Assembly (NCBI GenBank): GCA_013138975.1
Contig: WTBR01000015.1
Location: forward strand, 1 to 43,052
Direction: 5' to 3'
From: Bacteroidales bacterium
GTDB taxonomy: Bacteria > Bacteroidota > Bacteroidia > Bacteroidales > UBA12077
Length of the DNA: 43,052 nucleotides
Notes under the pieces: generated by a model
The model's database searches: none
Told to the model about the DNA's origin: nothing
The model's input: only the letters and a program-made list of their open reading frames with translations
Translations under genes and position numbers: made by a program
Part shown: positions 24,537 to 34,109 of the stretch, piece after piece
Layout of the letters: each line of letters begins with the position of its first letter
Numbering within the stretch: the first letter of the stretch is position 1

Positions 24537-25070
24537 TTATTTATTAAGTAACTGAAACATCAATTCACTTTTAGCTCCCGAAGGATAAATTAGCCAATCT
24601 TTTTTTGTTCCAATAAGTTCGAATCCTTTGCTTTGAAATAACTTTATACTATCAATATTATCCTCAGTAATATTGCAATAAAGCTGATGTAATTGTAAGG
24701 TTTGGAAACTATATTTTATAAGTACGTCTAATGCATCTGAAGCATATCCTTTTTTTCTATCTTCAGTATTAGTAATTAATATTCCTATACCTGCACGCTT
24801 GTGCATCGGATCAAAGTCAAATAAATCGATTGTACCAATAGTTTGGATCTCTTTCTCATTGGTATTTTCAATCATTAATCTTAATTGCTTAAGCTGAAAG
24901 ATATCCTGATGCGAGTTTTCTACAAATTGTTTAATTATATGTCTTGAAAAAGGTGTTAATGTATTACTTAATTGCCATATGGAGCTATTGTTTTCCCATG
25001 AATATAGTAAGTCAATATCGCTAGGTTCCAAAGCGCGCAAGCTTGTTATTTTTCCGTTTAGTAATTGCAT
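24537..25070 (-). CDS. GNAT family N-acetyltransferase
   Basis: A 177-residue acetyltransferase of the RimJ/SpeG-like GNAT branch. Visible features are LRALEPSDIDLLYSWENN at the start, the central strand IGTIDLFDFDPMHKRAGIGI, and the acetyl-CoA loop DRKKGYASDALD (near residues 108-119). The LYCNITEDNIDSIKLFQSKGFELIG motif closes the fold. The acceptor may be a polyamine, a ribosomal protein or a small amine. It is convergent with the HsdR_N-type gene (16-base gap). Confidence 0.88.
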   Translation of the reverse strand: MQLLNGKITSLRALEPSDIDLLYSWENNSSIWQLSNTLTPFSRHIIKQFVENSHQDIFQLKQLRLMIENTNEKEIQTIGTIDLFDFDPMHKRAGIGILITNTEDRKKGYASDALDVLIKYSFQTLQLHQLYCNITEDNIDSIKLFQSKGFELIGTKKDWLIYPSGAKSELMFQLLNK

Positions 25071-25092
25071 TTTTCTTTAAATAAAGTAGTTA

Positions 25093-25242
25093 TTAATATT
25101 ATACCTAATATCCGCAAGTAAATTCATTCATATATTAAGTAATTAGCCGTGCCACGGTTAACTAATATAGATGACATGAAATTATAATCAAATGCTGATT
25201 ATTAATAAATCCGTGGCACGCTTTGCGGATTTAATATTATAC
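25093..25242. repeat. Inverted and direct repeats in intergenic gap
   Basis: ATCCGCAA (25110-25117) pairs with TTGCGGAT (25223-25230). CGTGCCACGG (25148-25157) pairs with CCGTGGCACG (25211-25220). The outer ends carry the direct repeat TTAATATTATAC (25093-25104 and 25231-25242). This makes a partly paired structure of about 120 bases directly after the PorE-like gene. It could be a small mobile element with target duplication or a complex terminator. Confidence 0.5.
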
Positions 25243-27483
25243 TTATGGTAATAATTTATCTAAATCATAGTTCGAAATTATTTCTGCATCTTCAAAACCC
25301 AGATCAATCACTATATTGTATATTTTAATTAATTCTGATTTTTCTTTATACTTTCCTAAAGTATAAAGAAATTCATTGTTCTTATATTTTTTTATTTGGA
25401 AATCCTTTAATTCTTCAAATTTATTAAAGTAATCTTCAGGAAGCTCTTGTTTTTCTTTAGTTATTAAAATGCAATAACTTAAATCTCTGGCTCTAAGATG
25501 TTCAGGAATATTATGATCATCTGCAATTACCAGTTTGTCATCCGATTTAGAAATCTTTAATTCTACCCTTCGGTTAAATTTTCTACCATCAGGATTATCC
25601 GAACCATCAGCGTTTGTATTTATCGCAAGGGGTTGACTTTTACCAATTCCTTTTGCAATAAACCTTGACTGACTAATTCCTTTTGCGATTAAATAATTTA
25701 TTGTTGACTTAGCTCTTTTGATGGATAGTTTTTTATTGTATTCGGATGATCCCAGCGCATCAGTATGTCCAATAACTTCAATTTGCAAACTTGGGTATTC
25801 TATCATTAAGTTATAAAGCCTTTCCAATTCTATTTTGGATTCTTTCGTTAGTGAATAGTCATCAAACCCAAAAAAGATGCTTTTTACACTAATATACTTC
25901 CCGGTAGTGATATCAATAGGGATTAATTCTACATTAAATACAAGTTCATCGCGCGAATAATTTTCAGGAATAATTACAGTTTTAATTTTTTGTTTGTACT
26001 CTTTACTTTTGAAAATAAATTGATATGAACCTACAGGCAATTCTGTTGAAAATTGTCCATTGGTTTCACCTAAATATAATTTTTGTATTGCCTTTACATT
26101 TGCAGAATCGAGAACTTCAATTTGAAAATTGTTTTTAACAAAATCTTTTTGATTGTCCTGAAGGCTTACTGCACCACGAACATTTATTAAAGAAGGAAGT
26201 TCCAGCGTAGAACCTCCAATTCTGTATATATCCTTCTTTCCAAAACCATTTTCGTCACATTTTGAATAGTAAGCGACACTTCCATCTTTAACCGGGTAAT
26301 AAAATAAATCATCGTCTGTAGAATTAATAGGATAGCCAACGTTTATAGGTGTTGTCCATTCATTTTCACTATTCGTTTTAGAATAAAAAATATCAAATCC
26401 ACCCATGTTATAATGTCCTTGCGAACTAAAAAAAAGTGTTTTACCATCTTCCGAAAGTTGAGGAGATTCTTCATCAAGTGGTGTGTTAATCTCAGCTCCT
26501 AAATTAACAGCTTCGTTCCAATCATTTTTAGTTTCATTGAAAGTAGATTTATAAATATCGAATCCGCCAAAACCATTTTTTCTATTACTAACAAAGTAAA
26601 TTATTTTCCCATCAGGTGATAATGCTGCATGAGTTTCAAAATATTTTGAATTTATATTTTTATTTAGTTTGTTGGGAGTTTGCCATTTACCACCTTCAAA
26701 TTTACTTTGGTATATATTCCCACTAAGGTTTTCATACCTCAAAAGGAGTAATGTTTTACCGTCAGCTGATAAATAACAAGGATAATAATCGCCATCCGAT
26801 TTTAGGTCAGGTGTTATATTAATTGGGCTTGTCCAATTTTCTCCTATTTTCTCAGAAAATAAAATGGCATCATAAAATTTAAGTTTCGATACAAATACCA
26901 TTGATTTTTCATCGGATGATAATACCGGATTAATATTTGAAGATCCATCATTAATTTTCTCACCTATATTTGTTTTTTTAATATTTACAGGATTTTTCAT
27001 TAATTCTTTTGCGTTTTTGCAAGACTTGATCTGTTGATCTACATAATCAATGTTATAAATATCATGGACTTCTAAGGAGTCCTTAAATTCCTGATATACT
27101 CCTATGGCTTTATCCAACTGATTGTCGATGTGATATGCGCTTGCCAAATAGAATAATGTTCTATAAGGGGCTTTTGTTTCTTTAAAAGAACCTTCTTTGA
27201 TTTTGTTAGAAATATTTTTACTTGCTTCTTCCAGATAAGGAATTGATTTATGCTTTTGCCCGGGAATATTCAGATAACACTCACCAATTCTATGATCAAT
27301 GTACGCATTACTAAAATCATTATTAGCAAGTTTTTGATATAGAGCAAGGGCTTCTTGATAATCTTCGTATAAAATATAGTATTCAGCCTCAAGAAATGTT
27401 TCTTTTAGGTTTACTTCTTCTTGGGAAAATAACTTTAAAAAAACGGTTAAACTAATTACAATAAGTAAAATTACTTTCTTCAT
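25243..27483 (-). CDS. PorE-like TPR/propeller/OmpA protein
   Basis: A 746-residue exported protein. Order of domains: signal peptide (1-20); TPR-like helices (about 25-160); PD40/WD40-like propeller blades (about 170-395) with SPDGKIIYFVSNRKNGFGGFDIY-type repeats; a carboxypeptidase-regulatory-like domain (about 415-505); an OmpA-like peptidoglycan-binding domain (about 525-635, IEVIGHTDALGSSEYNKKLS, NRRVEL); and a SPOR-like tail (to 746). TPR-propeller-regulatory-OmpA is the order of PorE in type IX secretion of Porphyromonas. This protein has no lipobox and carries the extra SPOR-like tail. It probably ties an outer-membrane assembly to the cell wall. It is the first of three tandem paralogues. 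Confidence 0.85.
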   Translation of the reverse strand: MKKVILLIVISLTVFLKLFSQEEVNLKETFLEAEYYILYEDYQEALALYQKLANNDFSNAYIDHRIGECYLNIPGQKHKSIPYLEEASKNISNKIKEGSFKETKAPYRTLFYLASAYHIDNQLDKAIGVYQEFKDSLEVHDIYNIDYVDQQIKSCKNAKELMKNPVNIKKTNIGEKINDGSSNINPVLSSDEKSMVFVSKLKFYDAILFSEKIGENWTSPINITPDLKSDGDYYPCYLSADGKTLLLLRYENLSGNIYQSKFEGGKWQTPNKLNKNINSKYFETHAALSPDGKIIYFVSNRKNGFGGFDIYKSTFNETKNDWNEAVNLGAEINTPLDEESPQLSEDGKTLFFSSQGHYNMGGFDIFYSKTNSENEWTTPINVGYPINSTDDDLFYYPVKDGSVAYYSKCDENGFGKKDIYRIGGSTLELPSLINVRGAVSLQDNQKDFVKNNFQIEVLDSANVKAIQKLYLGETNGQFSTELPVGSYQFIFKSKEYKQKIKTVIIPENYSRDELVFNVELIPIDITTGKYISVKSIFFGFDDYSLTKESKIELERLYNLMIEYPSLQIEVIGHTDALGSSEYNKKLSIKRAKSTINYLIAKGISQSRFIAKGIGKSQPLAINTNADGSDNPDGRKFNRRVELKISKSDDKLVIADDHNIPEHLRARDLSYCILITKEKQELPEDYFNKFEELKDFQIKKYKNNEFLYTLGKYKEKSELIKIYNIVIDLGFEDAEIISNYDLDKLLP

Positions 27484-27570
27484 AAGAGAATAATTAAGTT
27501 TGTGGAAGATAAATATAAACAGGCTTCAATATATATACAATATACAGAAAAATCCAATTTTAAAAGATAA

Positions 27571-30500
27571 TTATTTAGTACTTTTTTTGTTTCCCTTATT
27601 CTGTCTGCGATATACATAAATAATTATTAATCCAAGAAGTATTCCTGCAATACTAATAAATAGAATCATTGGTAGATTATGATCTTTTTTAGTGTCTTTA
27701 GTTGCTGTAGGGCTTTTTGTATCAATAGTTATAACTTCTTCGGATGCTTTAGTTGTAATAAGCAATCCTTCTATAAAGGCAAATAAATGTTTAAGTTCTT
27801 CTTCTGAATATTTATTTGTATTTATAAGATAATTTTTAAAATCATCTAAAGATACAATATCAATAGCCGTAGCATCAATATTTGTTAAAATACCTGCAAT
27901 GTCCATTTTTAGAATATTCTCAAGATTTGCTAATAATGTTGAAACAGATATCTCAGAGTTTCTTAAATAATCTTCAAGTAATTTTATTATATCACTGGAG
28001 TTATAATTTTTATTTTCTGAGTTTATTTCAAGATATTTAATAACAGCTAAATTATTTTCAAAATTATCTTTAAAAGTAATAGCCGAATCTAATACTTGTT
28101 TTAAATCTCCGGTAGAAAGTGTTAATAAAGTAGATATAAATTCTGAAGTATTATCGCTTGAGTTAATAGCCAAAGCTATAATCAGCGCTTGTGCTTGTTC
28201 TTTTGAAAGACCTAAACTTGCTGCTTTTGCATAAACCTGATTAATTAAATCTTCAACAGTACTTGCTGATTTTATTTCAGAGGAATTCATTAAATCTATA
28301 AATCCTTCGCTATTGAAATTGCGAATTTCAGATAATACTTCTGTGAAATTTTTATTAAGTAAGTCATTGGATTTTTCAACTTCTACGGATGCTTTATTTG
28401 CAACAAGCAATCCATCCATAAAGGCAAATAAATGTTTAAGTTCTTCTTCTGAATATTTATTTGTATTTATAAGATAATTTTTAAAATCATCTAAAGATAC
28501 AATATCAATTGCCGTAGCATCAATATTTGTTAAAATACCTGCAATATCCATTATTAGAATATTCTCAAGATTTGCTAATAATGTTGAAACAGATATTTCA
28601 GAGTTTCTTAAATAATCTTCAAGTAATTTAATTATATCAGATGAATTGTAATTTTTATTTTCTGAGTTTATTTCAAGATATTGAATAACAGCTAAATTAT
28701 TTTCAAAATTATTTTTATTAGTATTAGCAGAATCTAATACTTGCTTTAAATCTCCGGTAGAAAGTGTTAATAAAGTTGATATAAATTCTGAAGTATTATC
28801 GCTTGAGTTAATAGCCAAAGCTATAATCAGTGCCTGTGCTTGTTCTTTTGAAAGACCTAAACTTGCTGCTTTTGCATAAATCTGATTAATTAAATCTTCA
28901 ACAGTACTTGCTGATTTTATTTCAGGGGAATTCATTAATTCTTGAAATCCTTCGTTCTTGAAATTGTTAATTCCAGACAATACTTCTGCAAAATCCTTAT
29001 TAATAGGAGTATGTGATATAACTACTTCTTCGTTTTTAACATTATTGTGCCTGTCAACTAATTTAAAATTAAGTGTGCTTTTTTCACTTTTAGGCTCAAA
29101 CTCATATGTAAAGCTTTCTTTTCTAACGTTAAATTCCTCCTTATTAATTAGTTTATTATCAACATAAGTTTCTACAAATAGTTTTGAACCACGTTCTACC
29201 GATAATTTTATTTTTACATTTTTATCACCGTTTTCACCTAAACTGATTATTTTCTCTGCGATACTTAATTCGGCATGAATATCTTTTGGTAAATATGAAA
29301 CAGTAACCTCTTCTGTTTTTACATTATTATGTTTGTCAACCAATTTGAATTTTATTTTACTTTCACCAATCAATGGCTTGTATTCATAAGTAAAATCATC
29401 TTTTTTAATGTTAAATTCTTCAGAATTAATTAATTGATCATTATAATATGTTTCAACAAATAATTTATTACCTTTTTTTAATACTAACTTTATTCGAACA
29501 TTTTCCTGGTCTGTTTGCAATAAATTAGTGTCAAGTAATATAGAAGGAGTTGAATCAACTAATGCTAATGTTTCCTTTGGTTCTATAGTAGATATAAATT
29601 TTTCGCTTATATCATAAGTTGTAGAAATAAAGTATTGAGATTCTGAATTATCTAATTCACTCTCATACACAAGATGATTAATACCTAAAGGAGTTCTGTA
29701 TTGATAATCTAAACCATCTTTGTCAGGATTTAATACCGTAATAGTATCTTGATTTTCCTGATTAATAATATTAATGCTGAAGTTTTTAATATTTCGATCA
29801 ACTTTATTATCCATTTGTAAAATACCTTCAACTAAAATTTTGCCGTAATTAGGAATGTTAAATAAATGAAATTGATAAATATCTTGACCTCCAAATCCTT
29901 GTTTTGAAAATTGAGAACAATATGCAAAACTACCGTCTTCAAAAGGAACAAAGAAAATGTCATCATCAGTAGTATTTATTGGATAACCAATATTTACAGG
30001 CTCAGTCCATTCTTCGTTAATAATTTCAGAATAAAATATATCATATCCACCCATCCCTTTATGACCTTCAGAGCTAAAAAATAGTCTTTTACCATCAGGA
30101 GTTAAAAATGGAGTGTTTTCGTTCCAATTCGTATTTATTTTATCTCCTAAATTTTTTGCAACACCCCAAGTCGAATCGATAAGCCTTTCAGAAACATATA
30201 TGTCTAAATCGCCAGATCCTGATTCGCGGTTACTTGTAAAATATAATTTTTTATTGTCGGCTGATATTGAAGCGTGTGATTCCCAGTATTTTGTGTTGAT
30301 ATTTTCTCCTAGTTTTTGGATTTTAGTCCAAAAACCATTTTTTAAGTAACTAACATAAATGTTCCCGTCAAAATCATCATCTCTATAAATATAAAGCTCT
30401 GTTCCATCAAATGATAAACCCGTAGTTGTACTATTGTCATCAATTCCTAACTGACCCATAAGATTCATAGGATAGCTCCATAGACCTTTATTATCTTTTT

Positions 30501-31149
30501 TAGAATAAAAAATAGCATCGTAAAATTGAAGTGAAGCTGTAAAAACCAAAGTTGATCCATCGCCGGATATTACGGCATTATATTCATTAAATCGTGTATT
30601 AACTTTGTTTCCTGCATTACGTGCTATAAAATCAATAGGATGGTTTTGAAATTGAATTGCATTTCTACAAGCATCAAATTGTCTGGTTAAATATTCTGTA
30701 TCGTAAATATCTTTATTTGCAATTTTTTTGGTGCGTGTAATAGCATTCTGAAATCCGGTATATGCATCTATAGATTCATTAATTTTATTTGACACTAAAT
30801 AGGCATTTCCTAGATAGAAAAGTGCATCGACCGGAGCCAATTTTTCTGTATAGGTATTATTGCGATAATTAAATGTTGTTTTGTTTATAGCTTTTTCGAG
30901 ATAAGGTATTGATTTAGCTTTTTGTCCTGGAATATGCAGGTAACAAAAGCCAATTTTATACATAACGTTATAGTTTAATGAGTCGGCGTCTAGTATTCTC
31001 AAGAATAAAGGTAGAGCTTCTTCATAATCTTCATAAAAGAACCATGAATCGGCATCCAGAAACATTTCTTCAAGTTCGTAATATTCTTGAGTAAATGATT
31101 TAAATAAAAATATAAGGCTAAGGAATATGAGTATACCAGTTCTTTTCAT
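27571..31149 (-). CDS. Large TPR/propeller protein with duplicated repeat and C-terminal membrane anchor
   Basis: A 1192-residue paralogue of its neighbours. Signal peptide (1-20), TPR-like helices (about 25-165) and PD40 propeller blades (about 175-410) match the PorE-like protein. After a regulatory-like segment come two Ig-like repeats (about 545-640 and 641-712) sharing GxKLFVETYxxxxLIN and KFKLVDxHNNVKxEEV. Then comes a two-copy helical repeat, residues about 715-923 and 930-1138, almost identical at protein level. A single transmembrane helix (about 1160-1180) and a basic tail end the chain instead of an OmpA domain. Signal peptide plus C-terminal anchor predicts an inner-membrane protein with a long periplasmic part. 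Function unknown. Confidence 0.82.
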   Translation of the reverse strand: MKRTGILIFLSLIFLFKSFTQEYYELEEMFLDADSWFFYEDYEEALPLFLRILDADSLNYNVMYKIGFCYLHIPGQKAKSIPYLEKAINKTTFNYRNNTYTEKLAPVDALFYLGNAYLVSNKINESIDAYTGFQNAITRTKKIANKDIYDTEYLTRQFDACRNAIQFQNHPIDFIARNAGNKVNTRFNEYNAVISGDGSTLVFTASLQFYDAIFYSKKDNKGLWSYPMNLMGQLGIDDNSTTTGLSFDGTELYIYRDDDFDGNIYVSYLKNGFWTKIQKLGENINTKYWESHASISADNKKLYFTSNRESGSGDLDIYVSERLIDSTWGVAKNLGDKINTNWNENTPFLTPDGKRLFFSSEGHKGMGGYDIFYSEIINEEWTEPVNIGYPINTTDDDIFFVPFEDGSFAYCSQFSKQGFGGQDIYQFHLFNIPNYGKILVEGILQMDNKVDRNIKNFSINIINQENQDTITVLNPDKDGLDYQYRTPLGINHLVYESELDNSESQYFISTTYDISEKFISTIEPKETLALVDSTPSILLDTNLLQTDQENVRIKLVLKKGNKLFVETYYNDQLINSEEFNIKKDDFTYEYKPLIGESKIKFKLVDKHNNVKTEEVTVSYLPKDIHAELSIAEKIISLGENGDKNVKIKLSVERGSKLFVETYVDNKLINKEEFNVRKESFTYEFEPKSEKSTLNFKLVDRHNNVKNEEVVISHTPINKDFAEVLSGINNFKNEGFQELMNSPEIKSASTVEDLINQIYAKAASLGLSKEQAQALIIALAINSSDNTSEFISTLLTLSTGDLKQVLDSANTNKNNFENNLAVIQYLEINSENKNYNSSDIIKLLEDYLRNSEISVSTLLANLENILIMDIAGILTNIDATAIDIVSLDDFKNYLINTNKYSEEELKHLFAFMDGLLVANKASVEVEKSNDLLNKNFTEVLSEIRNFNSEGFIDLMNSSEIKSASTVEDLINQVYAKAASLGLSKEQAQALIIALAINSSDNTSEFISTLLTLSTGDLKQVLDSAITFKDNFENNLAVIKYLEINSENKNYNSSDIIKLLEDYLRNSEISVSTLLANLENILKMDIAGILTNIDATAIDIVSLDDFKNYLINTNKYSEEELKHLFAFIEGLLITTKASEEVITIDTKSPTATKDTKKDHNLPMILFISIAGILLGLIIIYVYRRQNKGNKKSTK
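27734..29003. repeat. 645-bp in-frame tandem duplication
   Basis: Copy A starts at 27734 and copy B at 28379, an offset of exactly 645 bases, or 215 codons. The two match by eye at well over 90% of positions over about 620 bases. Differences are scattered and mostly synonymous. The unit encodes a helix-rich block with STVEDLINQxYAKAASLGLS and TLLANLENIL. It indicates a recent duplication that kept the frame. Confidence 0.92.
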
Positions 31150-31275
31150 ACTTCAATTTTTTATAGTCACACGAAATTAGATAAAAATAATGAAAAAATT
31201 GAGTATAGTATTATAATCTTTTCTAAATTCTTATGAGTTCAATTAAATATGTAACAAAGGATTAAAGAGGAAAGT

Positions 31276-32613
31276 TTAATTTTCTGAAAGATTATTGCTT
31301 TTTGTTTCCAGCTCTTTTTCTTTCTCAGGAATATTCTCTCTTTCAAAAATACGAATACGATAAATATCATTATCACCGTAGCCGGATTCTTTAAATTTTG
31401 AATAGTAAGCTGTTTCTCCATTATTTAAAGGGAAAAAGAAAACATCATCGTCGGTTGTATTAAAAGGGAATCCCAGATTTTCTGGTTTCTGCCAATTGTC
31501 ACCTTGTTTTTTTGCACTAAAAATATCAAAACCTCCAATATTAAAATGACCTTGAGATGAGAAGTATAAATTTTCACCATCTTCAGTAATAAATGGGCTT
31601 GCTTCGTCAAAACTACTATTAATTGTTGCACCCAGATTTACAGGCGCTCCCCAATTTCCTTCTGAATCAATAGTTGATTTGTAAATATCGAAGCCACCAA
31701 AGCCACCTTTTCTATCACTGGTAAAATAAAGTGTTAGCCCATCATCGGAGACACAAGCATATGTTTCTGATGCCCCAGTGTTTATGTTATTGTTTAATTT
31801 TTCCGGAATGCTCCAAATACCATTATTATATCTACTTGTATAAAGATTTAAATTATCATTATCGTTTTTCATAAGATACAAAGTATTGCCATCTCTTGTA
31901 AGGAATACCGGAGTTACAGGATTGTCTGAATTAAAATCTAAAGAAATATTTCTGGCGGGTAACCATCTTCCGTCGCGTTTTTTCGAAGAAAAAATTCCGT
32001 CGTAAAAACGTAATTCACTTACAAAAACAATAGTTTCCTCATCTCCTGAAACTAAAGGACTAATATTGTTAAAATTACTATTTATGTTTTTACCCAAGTT
32101 TGATTCAAAAATACTTGTTGGAATTTTTGTTAACTCCAATGCATTTTTACAAGCAGTAATTTCAGCATCTACTATTTTATTTTCTTCTTCATCTTTTGGA
32201 TTAAGAAGTCCCTTATATTTTTCAAAAGACGCAATTGCTTTATTTAATTGATTGTTAACACGATAAGCCATCCCTAGATACAGATATGATTCGATAGGTG
32301 CTTCTCTTTCTGTGTATACGCCTATACTGTAGTTATCAGAAATATTTGCAACGGCTTCTTCCAAATATAGTATTGCTTTATCTTTTTGATTTGGGATATT
32401 TAAATAACAATAACCAATACGATGTTTTATATTAGCATCTCTTCTTCCGGCATCATATAATTCAAGAAAATAAGGAAGAGCTTCTCTATATTCTTCATAT
32501 ATTAATGCAAACTCGCCATTAATATAAGCTCTTTTCAAATCCTTTTTATTTTGAGATTGAACTGTGTTGAAAACTGAAAAAATAATAAATATTATTATCG
32601 TTAATCGTTTCAT
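31276..32613 (-). CDS. TPR/propeller protein, shortest paralogue
   Basis: A 445-residue exported protein with signal peptide (ends TVQSQ), TPR-like helices (about 25-165) and PD40 propeller blades (about 180-410) containing repeated GGFGGFDIYKST and GHFNIGGFDIF motifs. It stops shortly after the last blade and lacks the OmpA, SPOR and repeat regions of the two genes downstream. I start at the ATG at 32613 (MKRLTI), not at the in-frame ATG 30 bases earlier, because the former gives a typical signal peptide. Together the three genes look like a tandem family with lost or changed C-termini. Confidence 0.85.
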   Translation of the reverse strand: MKRLTIIIFIIFSVFNTVQSQNKKDLKRAYINGEFALIYEEYREALPYFLELYDAGRRDANIKHRIGYCYLNIPNQKDKAILYLEEAVANISDNYSIGVYTEREAPIESYLYLGMAYRVNNQLNKAIASFEKYKGLLNPKDEEENKIVDAEITACKNALELTKIPTSIFESNLGKNINSNFNNISPLVSGDEETIVFVSELRFYDGIFSSKKRDGRWLPARNISLDFNSDNPVTPVFLTRDGNTLYLMKNDNDNLNLYTSRYNNGIWSIPEKLNNNINTGASETYACVSDDGLTLYFTSDRKGGFGGFDIYKSTIDSEGNWGAPVNLGATINSSFDEASPFITEDGENLYFSSQGHFNIGGFDIFSAKKQGDNWQKPENLGFPFNTTDDDVFFFPLNNGETAYYSKFKESGYGDNDIYRIRIFERENIPEKEKELETKSNNLSEN

Positions 32614-32727
32614 TTTCAATATATATTTAGCAGGTATAAACAAATATAATGATTTATGTTGATTTTATTATAAAACAAGCGTTCTTTTTGACTCTGGTAT
32701 TGGTATAACGATCAATATTTTAATAAC

Positions 32728-34071
32728 TTATACGTTTCTATTGTAGTCAAAGTCTTCTAAATAATCAGAAATTCTTTTTAAGAACATACCTCCTAATGCA
32801 CCATCAACCACTCTATGATCATAGGCAAGAGATAATATCATCATATGACGAATTGCTATAGCATCACCGCTTGGAGTTTCAATAACAGCAGGCTTTTTTA
32901 CAATTGCTCCAACACCTAAAATCGCTACTTGCGGTTGATTAATTATAGGAGTTCCCGTAGTATTTCCGAAACTGCCAAAATTTGTTATTGTAAATGTACC
33001 ACCCTGAATATCGTCAGGCTTTAATTTATTGTTACGTGCTCTCATTACCAGATCATTTACGCTTGAAGCAATACCTAATAAATTTAAACGATCTGTATTT
33101 TTTATAACCGGAACAATCAAGTTTCCTGAAGGTAACGCTGTGGCAATACCAATATTGATATTTTTCTTTTTAATGATTTTATCTTTATCAACTGAAACAT
33201 TGATCATGGGAAAATCTTTTAAAGCTTTAACTGTAGCTTCAATAAAAATATGTGTAAACGTTAATTTTATCTTTTCTTGCTCAAAAACTCTGTCTTTGTT
33301 TTTATTTCTCCAGTTAACAATATTTGTTACATCAGTCTCAATAAATGAAGTTACATGTGGTGATGTTTGTTTTGAATGAACCATATGCCCTGCAATTAAT
33401 TTTCGCATTCGATCCATTTCAATTATCTCATAATCTCCTCCTGAGTATATCTGTTCGTTACTGATTTGTGGTTTAGAAATCTTAGGCTCATTGATTTCTT
33501 TTTGTAATTGGGGTTTTAAAACAGGATCGATACCAGTACTTGTTCTTGTATTTAAATAATTAATTATATCATTTTTGGTAATTCGCCCCGTGTTTCCGCT
33601 ACCATTAATATTATCTAGCTCATCAGGAGATATGTGTTCTTTTTCGGCAATACTTTTAACTAATGGTGATAGGAATTTCCCATTTGGTGTTTTTGAACTA
33701 ACAAGTCCAATTAAATCTTCATTTGAATTTATATTAGAAACAGAATCTATAGTTAACTTATTATCAACAGCTGATTCTATGTTTGTCTTAGGTTCATTTT
33801 TAATTTCTTCAACTTTATCAGTTTCAGTATTATTAGTGCTTAGTATTGCAATCGTATCTCCAACTTTAGGAATATCATCTTCATTAAATAATAACTTTTC
33901 TATTATTCCTGCTTCAGGTGCGGGAATTTCAGAATCAACTTTATCGGTTGCAACTTCAACAATCGACTGATCTTCTTCTATTTCATCCCCAATATTAACC
34001 AACCATTTTGTTATGGTAGCTTCAATAATTCCTTCTCCCATTGCAGGTAATAATATTTCAATTTTTGCCAT
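32728..34071 (-). CDS. 2-oxo acid dehydrogenase E2 (dihydrolipoyl acyltransferase)
   Basis: A 447-residue E2 core enzyme. One lipoyl domain (residues 1-80) has the modified Lys44 in ATDKVDSE; a peripheral-subunit-binding domain lies at about 130-168 (LSPLVKSIAEKEHISPDELDNI); and the acyltransferase domain has the catalytic DHRVVDG (His419, Asp423). It transfers acyl groups from the E1 decarboxylase to CoA. Sequence resembles the branched-chain type, but the pyruvate or 2-oxoglutarate alternatives are not excluded. No E1 or E3 gene is adjacent, so it must use partners encoded elsewhere. It follows the glycosyltransferase gene by a 38-base gap. Confidence 0.93.
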   Translation of the reverse strand: MAKIEILLPAMGEGIIEATITKWLVNIGDEIEEDQSIVEVATDKVDSEIPAPEAGIIEKLLFNEDDIPKVGDTIAILSTNNTETDKVEEIKNEPKTNIESAVDNKLTIDSVSNINSNEDLIGLVSSKTPNGKFLSPLVKSIAEKEHISPDELDNINGSGNTGRITKNDIINYLNTRTSTGIDPVLKPQLQKEINEPKISKPQISNEQIYSGGDYEIIEMDRMRKLIAGHMVHSKQTSPHVTSFIETDVTNIVNWRNKNKDRVFEQEKIKLTFTHIFIEATVKALKDFPMINVSVDKDKIIKKKNINIGIATALPSGNLIVPVIKNTDRLNLLGIASSVNDLVMRARNNKLKPDDIQGGTFTITNFGSFGNTTGTPIINQPQVAILGVGAIVKKPAVIETPSGDAIAIRHMMILSLAYDHRVVDGALGGMFLKRISDYLEDFDYNRNV

Positions 34072-34109
34072 TGTAATAAATTTAAACTGATGAAAATTAT
34101 TAGTCGATT

